Shown in pieces: positions 52,135 to 61,516 of a DNA stretch of 64,000 nt. Location: contig NC_053193.1 in NCBI RefSeq assembly GCF_905163445.1, forward strand, positions 1,364,001-1,428,000, in the 5' to 3' direction. The notes beneath the pieces are model-generated. The model ran no database searches. It was given only the letters and a program-made list of their open reading frames with translations, and was not told the DNA's origin. Both the position numbers and the translations under genes were made by a program. The DNA comes from Pararge aegeria. Its lineage: Eukaryota > Arthropoda > Insecta > Lepidoptera > Nymphalidae. Numbering within the stretch: the stretch's first letter is position 1; every line of letters starts with the position of its first letter.

Positions 52135-52214
52135 GTCTTTACCCCTTCTCATTGTGGGAGGAAACCTGTGCTCTGTAGTTGGCCGGTTGTGCGTTGATGT
52201 GATAATGATGATTA

Positions 52215-52561
52215 AACGTAATTGCATACTAAGAAACACATAAAAAACAAACAAACGACACATTGAATTAAACTTGCACATTGACGCCCTTATCGCTAAA
52301 AAGCGATCTCTGTCATTAAATATATTTTTCATTCAACTTCTTGCAGGCGTGTAACACATACAATAATAGATGTAGCAGAAGCAGAAATTAGAAGTGAAAT
52401 AAAAAGCTCATGTGTACCAGTGGTGCGGCCAGCATAGTTAGGTTGACAACACGTCGAAAGGTCAGACCAACGTAAAATGAATGACTGTTTCTTTTTACTA
52501 CAAACAAGAAACGTTTAAGAAAGTTTTGTTTAAGAAACCTGCATAATCCTTTCAAAATTTT
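52215..52561. other. unassigned DNA
   Basis: No family match. Confidence 0.35.
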
Positions 52562-52727
52562 GACGGCCGACTGGCTCAGCGGGCTTTCTGAGTCCTAGGC
52601 CGTGGGTTCGATTCCCACAACTGGAAAATGTTTGTGTGATGAATGAAAAAACCATCATGGTTTTTCAGTGTCTGGGTGTTTATCTATTTATTATAAGTAT
52701 TTATGTGTATTATATTTATAAAAATAT
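52562..52727 (+). mobile_element. SINE-II copy, 3' truncated
   Basis: GACGGCCGACTGGCTCAGCGGG head with an internal deletion, GTGGGTTCGATTCCCACAAC B box, GGAAAATGTTTGTGTGATG, CAGTGTCTGGGTGTTTATC. Confidence 0.83.
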
Positions 52728-52740
52728 TGTTGTTGTTTGT

Positions 52741-52812
52741 ATTTTTAATATTATAAAAACGAAGGTGTGCTAGTCAATCCATCCTTTTGCCCTAACTAAG
52801 CAACCAACTTAT
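52741..52812 (+). mobile_element. Helitron 5' scrap
   Basis: AATATTATAAAAACGAAGGTGTG and TTTTGCCCTAACTAAGCAACC follow the pattern of the 20178 Helitron 5' end. Confidence 0.45.
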
Positions 52813-52814
52813 TT

Positions 52815-52949
52815 AAGCCGGCAACGCATCGGTGGCTCCTCCGGTGTTGCAAATGCTTATGGGGGCGGTGATCAATTTACATCTGGTGACCCACTTGCAA
52901 GTTTGCCCGCTATTTTTTTAAATATTAATTTAAAAAAAAAAAAAACTTC
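52815..52949 (+). mobile_element. lepidopteran LINE 3' end with A-rich tail
   Basis: CCGGCAACGCATCGGTGGCTCC, GGTGTTGCAAATGC, ATGGGGGCGGTGATCA, TGCAAGTTTGCCCGC, then A-rich. A very common lepidopteran 3' end; clade not assigned. Confidence 0.55.
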
Positions 52950-53675
52950 ATTTTGTGACTCCAAAACGAGTGACGTAAGGCCATTTTACTTTGACGGTAG
53001 GTATAGAGTCTGATATTATGCGAAATATCATTAAATTCGAAGAAGACAATATGGTGTGGCAACACCACATACTGTGGGATAAATGGAATGGGAAGAAGAA
53101 GAGTTTAATAAAATAAAATATGATAAAATAAGTATGAGAATATTCATAATGTTATTTACAAGCTTTTATTTATCTTGCATCATGGAATAACGGAGCAGCA
53201 AAGCGTAAAAGATTAATTACTACGATGTTTGCCTACCTACATTATACCTAACTATTTATAATGCCAAAAAAACTTTAATTAAGTACATTTAATCGGACGT
53301 TATGTTTAATCATTATGTTTAGTTAATATTCGTATACATAATTAAAGCTATAAAGATATGCACATAATTAGTAAACAATAGGTTGTTTTGTTTAATACTC
53401 GCGAGGATAAAATGCAATCGAATAAATATTGGAATCGAATGATTAAAGACACATTATATTTGTATATAAGTAGTATAAAAGTATGCCGTGCTCGTCTGAG
53501 TTCGTAACCCGTTATGTGCGTTTTTAGTAGATAGATAAATAGAATAGATCAAGTCTTCATTGCACAAATTAAAAGCGATAACAAGAAATAACAAAACAAT
53601 AAAAATATATATATAAAATGCGCAAAGGCGGTCTTATCGCTTTAAGCGATCTCCTCCAGACAAACCTTTATGGTA
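52950..53675. other. unassigned DNA with repeat scrap
   Basis: About 53555-53670 (CAAAGGCGGTCTTATCGCTTTAAGCGATCTC) is a frequent lepidopteran repeat phrase, inverted, class unknown. The rest is featureless. Confidence 0.4.
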
Positions 53676-53880
53676 AATTAAAATATCACTTGCTTCAACG
53701 GTGAAGGAAAACATCGTGACCTGCATGCCTGAGAGTTCTACATACCGCTCTTAAAGGTGTGTGGAGTCCACCAATCCGCACTGGGCCAGCGTGGTGGACT
53801 ACGGCCTTAATCCCTTCTCATTGTGGGAGGAGACTCGTGCCCTTTAGTGGGCCGGTAATGGGTTGATATGATGCTGATGG
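53676..53880 (+). mobile_element. SINE-I copy, head missing
   Basis: AATTAAAATATCACTTGCTTC through CTTCTCATTGTGGGAGGAG and the tail GGGTTGATATGATGCTGATGG. Confidence 0.85.
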
Positions 53881-54318
53881 TAGCCCGGTGGGTATTACCG
53901 CGACATCACTTTCCGCGCGACGGCCGATTGGCGCAGTTTGCAGCGACCTTGCATTCTGAGCCGAAGGCCGTGGGTTCGATTCCCACAACTGGAAAATGTT
54001 TGTGTGATGAGCATGAATGTTTGCCAGTGTCTGGGTGTTTATATGTAGATTCTAATTATTAATGTATATGTAATATATTATTCATGAAGATATTCATCAG
54101 TCATCTTAGTAACCATAACACAAGCTACGCTTACTTTGGGGCTAGGTGGCGATGTGTGTATTGTAGTAGTATATTTATATTTACATTATTTACTTTCGGG
54201 GGGCCGAGTTCGTATCCCAGCACGCCTCTAACTTTTCTTATTTATGTGCGTTTCAAGTAATTAAGGTCTACATCTTAGGATTCTACATTATGCTCACAAA
54301 GGTCTGTGTAGTCCACAC
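53876..54318 (+). mobile_element. SINE-I copy split by SINE-II
   Basis: GATGGTAGCCCGGTGGGTATTACCGCG (53876-53902) is a degenerate head; CTTTCGGGGGGCCGAGTTCG resumes at about 54193 and runs to TTTGATAAAATTAATTGC. The 3' half is eroded. Confidence 0.72.
53918..54190 (+). mobile_element. SINE-II inserted in SINE-I, full length
   Basis: CGACGGCCGATTGGCGCAGT head, B box GGTTCGATTCCC, TGTTTGTGTGATGAGCATGAATG, CTGGGTGTTTATATG, ACACAAGCTACGCTTACTTTGG, GCTAGGTGGCGATGTG, tail TATATTTATATTTACATTATTT. ACTTTCCGCG before and ACTTTCGGGG after are a plausible 10-bp duplication with two mismatches. Confidence 0.85.
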
Positions 54319-54356
54319 ACCTTTGATAAAATTAATTGCATTAATTGCCACTGCGG

Positions 54357-54418
54357 ACAAACTAACCCGCGACCTCCAGTCATAAATCCACAGCGGTCAC
54401 CACTGTGCCAGCGAGGTG
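54357..54418 (-). mobile_element. tRNA-like SINE head
   Basis: Minus strand CACCTCGCTGGCACAGTGGTG (A box), then GGTCGCGGGTTAG in the B-box position. SINE-III- or IV-type head only. Confidence 0.5.
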
Positions 54419-54944
54419 ATTTATGAATGTCGTAGATATAATTTCGTTATCTGGAGAACGGAACTCACTATCTGCTCGGAAGTTGATCTATGCCAAATGT
54501 CAAGTCAAAATATACTCGCTGGCTGAATGATTTGTTCAAAGCATTCTAATGAGTACTGCTTTTAGTTAAAGGCGGTATTTGCGTGCTATTCCATGTCAGA
54601 TGTCATAAATGAGCAAACGACGATTCACGTTAATTATTCAGGGATCAAATGTACTGGACCAATGGGTCAAGAAAAAATAACGATTAATAACAGGTGTCAT
54701 GGAAGTGTGTGTGAAAATGGGCTTTAAGATAAGCATCTCATCAATTGATGAATTCTCGTGACAAATTTCTCACTCCGCGCTCGTTTCGTTTTGTGTCCGT
54801 CCGCCTATATACTCTAACCGAAACTTCGTTTTCCTGTACAGAATAATCATCGGGTTGGCACCTTTGATCCTGAAATTTATCGGTCCCTAACAGATCAAAA
54901 AAAAAACATTTATTTCAAGTAGTGGATAGAAGTAGGCGTTACTT
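54419..54944. other. unassigned DNA
   Basis: A J-type scrap (AAACATTTATTTCAAGTAG) lies at about 54904-54922. No gene. Confidence 0.35.
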
Positions 54945-55170
54945 TGCGGTAATCCATGATAAATTATGAAAATTAAGCTTAATTTGCTATACTCCGCGAA
55001 AAGCAGGAGAATTTGTATGGTGTAATTTATAACTTCTTCAATCCTTATGCTCCATACAGATCTGTGGCAATCTACCCTCTACGCACGTTTCGTACCGAAA
55101 CCGGAGCATCCTCAGAAGATGTTGACTTTAACACGAATAATTGTTAAGTCAACTTCTTAACAATTATTAG
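54945..55170. mobile_element. LT-B element, left arm
   Basis: GCGGTAATCCATGATAAATTATG, AAATTAAGCTTAATTTGC, TACTCCGCGAAAAGCAGGAG, TTATAACTTCTTCAATCC, TACGCACGTTTCGTACCG, AGCATCCTCAGAAGATGTTG. A 13-bp hairpin (AATAATTGTTAAG/CTTAACAATTATT, 55136-55168) closes it. The right arm of the same kind of element lies at 56884-57035. Confidence 0.7.
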
Positions 55171-55221
55171 TTGTAAGACTGAGGTTTTGAAATATAAAGT
55201 GAAAAAAAGGCAAATTAATAT

Positions 55222-55465
55222 AAAGTAGCCAATGCACATAGCTCGGAGAGCCGATGGGCGTTGGGGTCTTAAGGTGCTGGAATGGCGACCCCGCACCGGT
55301 AAACGCAGCGTAGGTCGGCCCCCAACGCGGTGGACAGATGACATCGGGCGAGTCGTTGGGAGCCGCTGGAGGCAAGCGGCCCAGGACCGTGTATTGTGGA
55401 ACTCCCTACAAAAGACCTATGTCCAGCAGTGCACGTCAATTGGTTGAGATGAAGATGATGAGTCA
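55222..55465 (+). pseudogene. RTE-clade LINE C-terminus and 3' end
   Basis: From 55232 the frame reads MHIARRADGRWGLKVLEW, then KRSVGRPPTRWTDDIGRVVG, QAAQDRVLWNSLQKTYVQQ, CTSIG, stop near 55445. This is the intact last 71 residues of an RTE protein; everything upstream is missing. The 3' end TTGGTTGAGATGAAGATGATG is a variant of the SINE-I tail. Open to its stop, so it may be younger than the copies at 45453 and 17993. Confidence 0.87.
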
Positions 55466-55915
55466 ATGCACTGATCTGATAGTGTCGCATTGCGATAATG
55501 GCAGATGTTGGAATTGGCTGAATGTATAAAATTTCCATCCCACTTAAATTTTCACGCATTGATCAAATTATTCGCTGTCTAAGTTCCGTGCTGGGTTCTT
55601 TTGATGTTAAGTGATTACCGCCTCCGATTAATCTGCTGCACCAAAAGCAAATGGAACTTGTTTACCAGCCCATTGAATAACTATCGAAGCTTTGAGAGGA
55701 CACCGCAGCAGGAGCTGGTGTAACATTTCGATATTTATTTTAAACATAATATTGCGTTTTAAATTTACCAAAGTGCGCTAATAGTCCAAATTGCAGCAAC
55801 CGGCGAGACTCTCGTCTTTTTGGCTGTCATGGTTGGAGATTTAGCCGAATCTCTTCTTCTTCTTTCTCTTCTTTACCACCGAATATAAACCTATATGAAC
55901 ACACTATTTTGACTA
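55466..55915. other. unassigned DNA with repeat scrap
   Basis: GATGTTAAGTGATTACCGCC (about 55603-55622) is a common lepidopteran repeat phrase. A CTT-rich tract lies at about 55851-55873. Confidence 0.4.
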
Positions 55916-56203
55916 CCTCAGTAACGCAATCGTGAGAGCTGTGGTCTTATAAATGGAGGATGCAGGGCAAATTGGGAATTTATAATTTCTGAGTTTCCTC
56001 TGGTTTGGCCGTCGGCCGTGGGAAGTTACAGCCCTGCCGATGAATACGTATCGCTATGCAATTAAGCGTTCCAGTACGCTGCGTGTAGGAATCGATTAGT
56101 CGTATGGGTTTGGAACTGGCATACCACTAACAGGTTAGCCCGCTTCTATTTTAGGCGACATCATCACCCACAATCAGGTGAGATTGCATTCAAGGACTGA
56201 AAA
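55916..56203 (+). mobile_element. SINE-III copy, near full length
   Basis: CCTCAGTAACGCAATCGTGAG head, TTTCCTCTGGTTTGGCCGTCGG, GCCCTGCCGATGAATACGTATCGC, AAGCGTTCCAGTACGC, TAGCCCGCTTCTATTTTAGGC, AATCAGGTGAGATTGCATTC. The B box is unrecognisable. Confidence 0.78.
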
Positions 56204-56428
56204 AATAATAATATACTACGACAATGCACATATCCCCATCCACTCACAAAGTAAGCGTAGCTTATGTTATGGATTCTAAGGTGAGTTATGAATAATAAAC
56301 ATAAATACAAACTCAACACTGAAAAAAAATCATGCTCATAACACAAACATTTTCCAGTTGCGGAAACCGAACCCACAGCCTTGTATTCGGAAATCATGGT
56401 CGCTGCTCACTGCGCCAATCGACCGTCA
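56204..56428 (-). mobile_element. SINE-II copy
   Basis: AATAATAATATACTACGACAATG, CATATCCCCATCCACTCACAAAG, TTTTCCAGTTGCGGAAACCG, CTGCGCCAATCGACCGTC. Joined to the A-rich end of a SINE-III. Confidence 0.83.
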
Positions 56429-56883
56429 AATTCGGCATTTATCACATTTTCTTGAGTAATTTGCAGTACCTAGTACAATAGTTTTTCTCACTCTGTAGCG
56501 TACGGCTCATTGGCTGTCATAAACCTGTCCGGAAAACATTAATATTGTTGTATGATTTGTTGAGCCGAGCCGCGCCCACTCCAGGCTAATTGAATATATT
56601 ACTGTAATGGCGACCGTGTAAGCAATAACGCTTTCTCTTATTGCCCGCGCTTACAGTGTCCGTTTTATGTCGTTACAGTCGATTTAGGTGTAGCTCTATG
56701 ATGTTTTTAAACGACTTCAAAAAGAAGGCCGAGGTGTTTATAATGATTGCTACTATTTTTCTTTTGTTTTGTGGACGATTATTGTACTACGTTTTTATTA
56801 TGGGATGTTCTAGAATACACGTCTCAAGTAATAGTAGCTTACTGTGACAGAGCTATTTGTATTGCATAAAAGCAGGCGTTACG
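56429..56883. other. unassigned, mostly single-copy DNA
   Basis: TGAGCCGAGCCGCGCCCACTCC is locally GC-rich. The plus frame 56641-56847 (68 codons) has a hydrophobic middle but no family I recognise. Confidence 0.35.
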
Positions 56884-57035
56884 TAATCTGTACGAAACGT
56901 GCGTAGAGGTTACATTGTCGAGGATCTGTTATACTGTTTGTGGAGTATTAGGATTGAAGAAATTACAAATTAGACCATACAGACTCTCCTGATTTTCGCG
57001 GAGTATAGCAAATTAAGCTTAATTTTGATAATAGA
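56884..57035. mobile_element. LT-B element, right arm
   Basis: GTACGAAACGTGCGTAGAGG, TGTTTGTGGAGTATTAGG, ATTGAAGAAATTACAAATTAG, CTCTCCTGATTTTCGCGGAG, AGCAAATTAAGCTTAATTTTG. It is the reverse complement of the arm at 54945-55120. Confidence 0.7.
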
Positions 57036-57165
57036 GCTAGAGTACAGTACAATACTACCACTATAATAATTTCTACTGCTTAGCAGCATTGCTGTTATCC
57101 GGTCTAAAGAGTGTGGTTGCTGGTGTAACGGTGAAAAGATAGATTACATATTAAAAAAAAAAAAA

Positions 57166-57425
57166 GGTTTTATAATACATCACTGCAAGTTAACCTAGTA
57201 AGTGATGATACAGTCTAACATGGTAGAGGGCTAACCTTTTTCAGGTATGGCAGTTATATTTATTACTAATTACTACCCCTTATTGGTTTCTACGCGGCAA
57301 AGTATCGGAACGCTAAATCTAAAACTAAAACTTTGTCGGTACCAGTGAAAATTTAGAAATTATTAATTTCCAAATTGCTCTCACTTAAAAGACCGTTGCG
57401 CTCACCACTGTGCCGGGAGGTGGTC
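57166..57425 (-). mobile_element. SINE-III copy
   Basis: TACATCACTGCAAGTTAACC, ACAGTCTAACATGGTAGAGG, CTACCCCTTATTGGTTTCTACGC, GTATCGGAACGCTAAATC, TTTGTCGGTACC, head end GCTCACCACTGTGCCGGGAGG. Confidence 0.75.
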
Positions 57426-57548
57426 ATAAGTCGTCGATTAGACCTATAGATTAACTACTTTTTATTTGTTATAAATATTAAAAATCCTCCATTTATAAGA
57501 ACATTGCCTTTATCATTGGAGGATGCAGGTAATCTAAAAATTCTTGAA

Positions 57549-57585
57549 TGCTTCATAAGTGCCTGTGATATGCACTTATGAAGCA
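57549..57585. repeat. 14-bp perfect hairpin
   Basis: TGCTTCATAAGTGC and its exact reverse complement around a 9-base loop. CTTCATAAGTGCCTGTGATA is a phrase of family G, so the hairpin is an inverted duplication of a G fragment. Confidence 0.9.
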
Positions 57586-57601
57586 CTCACATTCACCGTG
57601 A

Positions 57602-58080
57602 TCGTGGGTCTCATCCCACAATGAGAATAGTTTAGGCTGTGGTCTACCACGGTCAAGCGGGGATTGGTAGACTTCACACTCCGTTGAGAACATTATGGAG
57701 AACACTCCAACAGGTTTCCTTACGATGTTGTCCTTTATCGTTAAAGCAAGTGATATTTAAATTGCTTAAATTAAAAACGCACATAACTCCGAAAAGTTAG
57801 TGGTGCGTGCCGGGGATCGAACTCGATCTCTACGAACGGAAAGCCGTAGCCTTACCCACTGGGCAGTGGCGTGCATAGAGGATATGCACAGGGTATATAG
57901 ATGATAAAAATTTAAGAAAATAAAGTAGTTACGTAATACGTAAGGGAAGGCTTTTTATAACTCTTACAATACCTATCCTTAAGTTTTTTATAACTTGTAC
58001 TGGAGATTTTCTTAATTTCGTATCATCTGTATACCCTGTGTATACCCTCTATGCACGCCACTGCCACTAAGCTATCACTG
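57602..58080 (-). mobile_element. SINE-I copy with hAT-A inside its head
   Basis: GTGATCGTGGGTCTCATCCC to CCGGGGATCGAACTCGATC and GCCTTACCCACTGGG, then the MITE, then CCACTAAGCTATCACTGC. The insertion point lies in the A-box part of the head. Confidence 0.87.
57864..58063. mobile_element. hAT-A MITE, 200 bp, long form
   Basis: CAGTGGCGTGCATAGAGG to CCTCTATGCACGCCACTG, 18-bp perfect ends. Flanks CCACTGGG and CCACTAAG, 6 of 8. The interior resembles the 18271 copy, including the GGAAGGCTTTTTATAAC/ATACCTATCCTTAAG block. Confidence 0.9.
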
Positions 58081-58109
58081 CATTCATATTATACATAGGT
58101 ATATAAGTT

Positions 58110-58206
58110 TGCGTAATTGTGAAGGTGATAACTACGCTAGGTTAGGTTCGATAGCTAGGAAGGTTCCGAATACCCTGGCCTAAGAAGAGCCCACAATGTA
58201 CTTAGA
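58110..58206 (-). mobile_element. family G fragment
   Basis: GTAATTGTGAAGGTGATAAC, GGAAGGTTCCGAATACCCTGGCC, TAAGAAGAGCCCACAATG. Confidence 0.6.
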
Positions 58207-58478
58207 ATATAAATAGTTATTTAGTTTGTTTGCTAACGCTACGAAGGTACATACGTTTACGTGAGCGCGGTTCAGCTCAAACGCACTTGTGTGTAGAACC
58301 TAGATATAGGTTAGCTCGCACGCCGCCCTAGGCTTTCTTGCTTACGCACAGCCACAGTCAAGCAAGTGTACAGTTAAGAACTAATCTTATTACGCTGACC
58401 GCACAGGTTTTTCTAATAGAATCTTGATGTTATATGGATTTAGTAATGATACCTATTTATATTATTGTATTTTATTTA
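58207..58478. other. unassigned DNA
   Basis: No family match. Confidence 0.35.
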
Positions 58479-58700
58479 CTAGCCGTGGCCCGCGTTCTTC
58501 GTCCAGTTTTTTACAAATCTCGTGAAAACCGCTTGTTTTCCTACGATTATGTAGCCTAGCAAAAATACTACGTACCTTCTCAAAAAGACGCTGCCACGGC
58601 ACCACCACGGCAACTTCGTCTGCCGGCTAAAACGCTGTAGGTCTTACTTGCGATGGATGCGTTATGTTTTTTCGTAGGAGGCGTTCCTTTGCGAATTTCA
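58479..58700 (-). mobile_element. Helitron 3' part
   Basis: A|CTAGCCGTGGCCCGCGTTCTTCG is the reverse of ...CGCGGGCCACGGCTAG|T. The interior has CTCGTGAAAACCGCTTG and TACGATTATGTAGCC. The 5' end was not located. Confidence 0.5.
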
Positions 58701-59084
58701 TGATATATTTCCAACAAGTTTAATTTATGAAAAACTGAAAAGTATTACTCGTAGGTCGGCAGTGAAAAAATTCTAAACAAAGTCCTTGTAGGAGTTAATA
58801 TAAGATTCGAAACGCGAGCCGTAATGTTTATTAAAAAATAGCAACATTGTCAAAGATAATACAAAAAATATATATGGGGTTATTTTTTAACCAAAAAGCC
58901 GGAGCCAATACATCTTTAGAAAAAAAAAAAAGAAAGGGGAAGGCCAGGAAGGTTAAGGAGTGGAAAGTGTATTGTTGGATCACTTCTTAGTTCTAAGAGC
59001 ATTATTAACTTAAGGACTTTGACCAAGTAATTGAATACTGGAGTTGAATAAACGAAGTAATATCAATAGAGCAGTGTAATATTA
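58701..59084. other. unassigned DNA
   Basis: A purine-rich stretch AAAAAAAGAAAGGGGAAGGCC lies at about 58922-58944. No gene. Confidence 0.35.
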
Positions 59085-59215
59085 CCATAAATATAAAGCT
59101 TAATTTGCTCTACTCCGCGAAAAGCTAAATAGCTTAGCAATTGTTTGGTGTGGAGTATAAGAATTGAAGAAATTATTAATGGTACTGTACATCTTCTCCT
59201 GCTTAGCTTAATAGC
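59085..59215. mobile_element. LT-B element, short degenerate form
   Basis: AAAGCTTAATTTGCTCTACTCC, GCGAAAAGC, TTGTTTGGTGTGGAGTATAAG, AATTGAAGAAATTATTAATGG, CTTCTCCTGCTTAGC. The outer right arm has decayed. Confidence 0.62.
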
Positions 59216-59776
59216 TTGATATCTGCTTTTGTATATCGAATCCCGAACGGAACTTGCGCATGAACTAATCCCGGAAGACTTGGAGGCTCTATTCAGTGTT
59301 GTGAGGATAATGTCCCAGACTTGCCTATCTGTATGGTAGCTGCACTGCGGCACGCATTAGCGACGCACCTCTCAGACATGCGACGCGTTAGCGGCAAATG
59401 TAATTGCTCTCTTGCTGCGTGTGTCGATGTACATCAAAGCAAATACTTCAAATGTTTGCTTGTTTACTTTGTTGGGTACCGCTGGCAGGACAAGAACGGA
59501 TGTACTCAATTTTTGTAAGCATTTTTTTTTAATTCATGCAAGTATAGGCTATGGGGCTATGCCATGTTAGTCATGCTAAAACACACAACCAACAAAGGTT
59601 TTAATTTGAAAAAGTCATTTAACAGGACGTTTTTTTCCCATTTTAGTACCTACTTAGGTAGCCGAAATGAAGAGTTTGTATGTTCTAGCATACAGACCTC
59701 GTTTTTTATTTCCAGCACCTTGACCTTACTCTTTACTGTGACGTGTTTCTTGCATGTCCTGCGATTGCATGTTCTG
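59216..59776. other. apparently single-copy DNA
   Basis: 59225-59420 is GC-richer, with no copy elsewhere here. The frames 59321-59518 and 59564-59827 have no domain. Confidence 0.35.
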
Positions 59777-60183
59777 TTTTTTTTATTCCACTACAAGTTA
59801 GCCTTTGACTGCAATCACACCTGGTAGTAAGTGATAATGCAGTCTGAGATGGTAGCGGGCTAACCTATTAGGGAGTTTGGTAGTCATAATATAATCGGTA
59901 TCTACGCCATCGCACATCGCGACATCGCATCGGAACGTTTAGCGGCACGTCTTTGTCGCTAGGGTGGTAACCAGACCAGATCAGAGATTCAGAAATTATA
60001 AATTACCAAAATTACCTATATTAGACCACAGCGCTAACCATAGCCAATTCATATAGGTTGATATTCTGTGGCATCTTATTCAACTGGTAGGGATTCGGTC
60101 GAAATCTCCAATCCACGTTAATTCCTCCAAACAAATTATTCTCCTACTTAAATTCACAGCGCTCACCGTTGCGCCAGAGAGGT
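59777..60183 (-). mobile_element. SINE-III copy, longest
   Basis: TTTTATTCCACTACAAGTTAGCC, GACTGCAATCACACCTGG, AGTCTGAGATGGTAGCGGG, ACATCGCATCGGAACG, CACGTCTTTGTCGCTAGGGTGG, AACCAGACCAG..., head end GCTCACCGTTGCGCCAGAGAGG. About 400 bp, probably the most complete copy. Confidence 0.82.
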
Positions 60184-60197
60184 ATTTAAAATTGTTT

Positions 60198-60435
60198 GAT
60201 TACACACATCGCCATCTAGCCCCAAAGTAAGCGTAGCTTGTGTTATGGGTACTAAGATGACTGATGAATAATTATATGAATAACATACATAAATACTTAT
60301 AATATATAGATAAACACCCAGACACTGAAAAACATTCATGTTCATCACACAAACATTGTCCAGTTGTGGGAATCGAACCCACGGCCTTGGCTCAGAAAGC
60401 AGGGTCGCTGCCCACTGCGCCAATCGGCCGTCAAA
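60198..60435 (-). mobile_element. SINE-II copy, full length
   Basis: GATTACACACATCGCCATCTAGCC, AAGTAAGCGTAGCTTGTG, CACCCAGACACTGAAAAAC, GTTGTGGGAATCGAACCCACGG, CTGCGCCAATCGGCCGTC. Confidence 0.88.
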
Positions 60436-60470
60436 CCTTTTAAAAAACCCATTTAAAAAATAGGCACATA

Positions 60471-60657
60471 CAAATAAATAAAACAATATACTACCACAAC
60501 ACACACATCGATGAATGATGAATATTTTTATGAATAATATACCTACACAAATACTTATTCATGATCATCACACAATCATTTGCCAGTTGTGGGAATCGAA
60601 CCCACAGCCTTGGACTCAGAAAGCATGGTCGCTGCCCACTGCGCCAGTCGGCCGTCA
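60471..60657 (-). mobile_element. SINE-II copy, internally deleted
   Basis: AATAAATAAAACAATATACTACC, then directly GATGAATGATGAATATTTTTATG, GTTGTGGGAATCGAACCCAC, head end TGCGCCAGTCGGCCGTC. In tandem with the previous copy, same orientation. Confidence 0.85.
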
Positions 60658-61274
60658 ATATGTTTATCCGCTTCAGGTAAGCAATTTGCTTGGTCTGTAT
60701 TAGTACTATAAAATACTTTTATTGTATACGTGAGATATATGAAGTAAGATACTTTTTTCTGGGCACAACTACACGAGGTGTCCGGTATCGCAGCGGTTGG
60801 TAAACCCTGGCTGCGATAACCTATCACCCAGTTCCGGCAGCGATAATGCTGTGGGAGAAACGCCGACGTCCGTATCTTGCGACTCTTAAACATGGGTTAT
60901 TAGTACTTTCAAAGAACGCAGTCATTTAGTCGACGGATTCACTCATCTTTATATCGTCGTCATATAGGTAGGTAGATACACTTTATTGCACACAAATTCA
61001 TTAAAAACAATACAAATACAATTAATATTTATACAAACATCTCTAGCTTCTCTTCCCAGCTTCGCACGGGTGCACGTTACATACGTTATTTGTTTGAGCG
61101 TATGTTATTTGTTTTTCGGGAGGGGGCCTGCCCCCCGCTTTTTAAATCTCTGATATCTTCTAAGATATTAATTTTAAAGAACCGTTAGACGGCTAATGTT
61201 TTTTGTAAATGTTACTTAATTTGCAATTTTTTTTATTTTTATCCAAATATTTTTCATAGAGAGGTCTACTTAAC
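60658..61274. other. unassigned DNA
   Basis: 60786-60818 holds a hairpin (TATCGCAGC/GCTGCGATA). About 60965-61025 (ACTTTATTGCACACAAATTC) is a lepidopteran repeat end. CCCAGCTTCGCACGGGTGCA (about 61055-61074) looks Helitron-derived. No gene. Confidence 0.4.
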
Positions 61275-61327
61275 ATTATCATATCCACCCTTTACCGGCC
61301 CACTACAGGCAGTGGCATGCATAGAGG

Positions 61328-61471
61328 CAGTGGCGTGCACTTCATACATGCACAAAAGCACTACCTACCCTAAATGTTATATATAACTCGTAAAAGAGGA
61401 GGATTTTTGCCGTTTTATGCAGTTTTCCTGCTGTATGCATACCCTTGTAAGAAATCCAGTGCACGCCACTG
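61328..61471. mobile_element. inner hAT-A MITE inserted in hAT-A
   Basis: CAGTGGCGTGCACTTC to CAGTGCACGCCACTG, 144 bp; CATAGAGG (61320-61327) and CAAAGAGG (61472-61479), 7 of 8. Short-form interior like 51993-52134. Confidence 0.93.
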
Positions 61472-61516
61472 CAAAGAGGGTATGCAGATGATCTAAAATG
61501 AAGAAAATCTCCAGTA

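Larger units (their letters stand above)
51604..52214 (+). mobile_element. SINE-I copy hit by two hAT-A elements
   Basis: GAAGCGGTGATAGCGCATTGG head at 51604, body to GCATGCCTGAGAG, first MITE, body AGTTCTACATAATAGTGTGTGG...GGACTACGGTCTTTAC, second MITE, then CCCTTCTCATTGTGGGAGG and the tail TTGATGTGATAATGATGAT. Without the two insertions and their duplications a normal 300-bp SINE-I is recovered. Confidence 0.92.

Noticed and set aside
60163..60504. 113-codon minus-strand frame
   Set aside because: Translation of a SINE-II copy (RLAQWAATLLSEP-type text) and its flanks.
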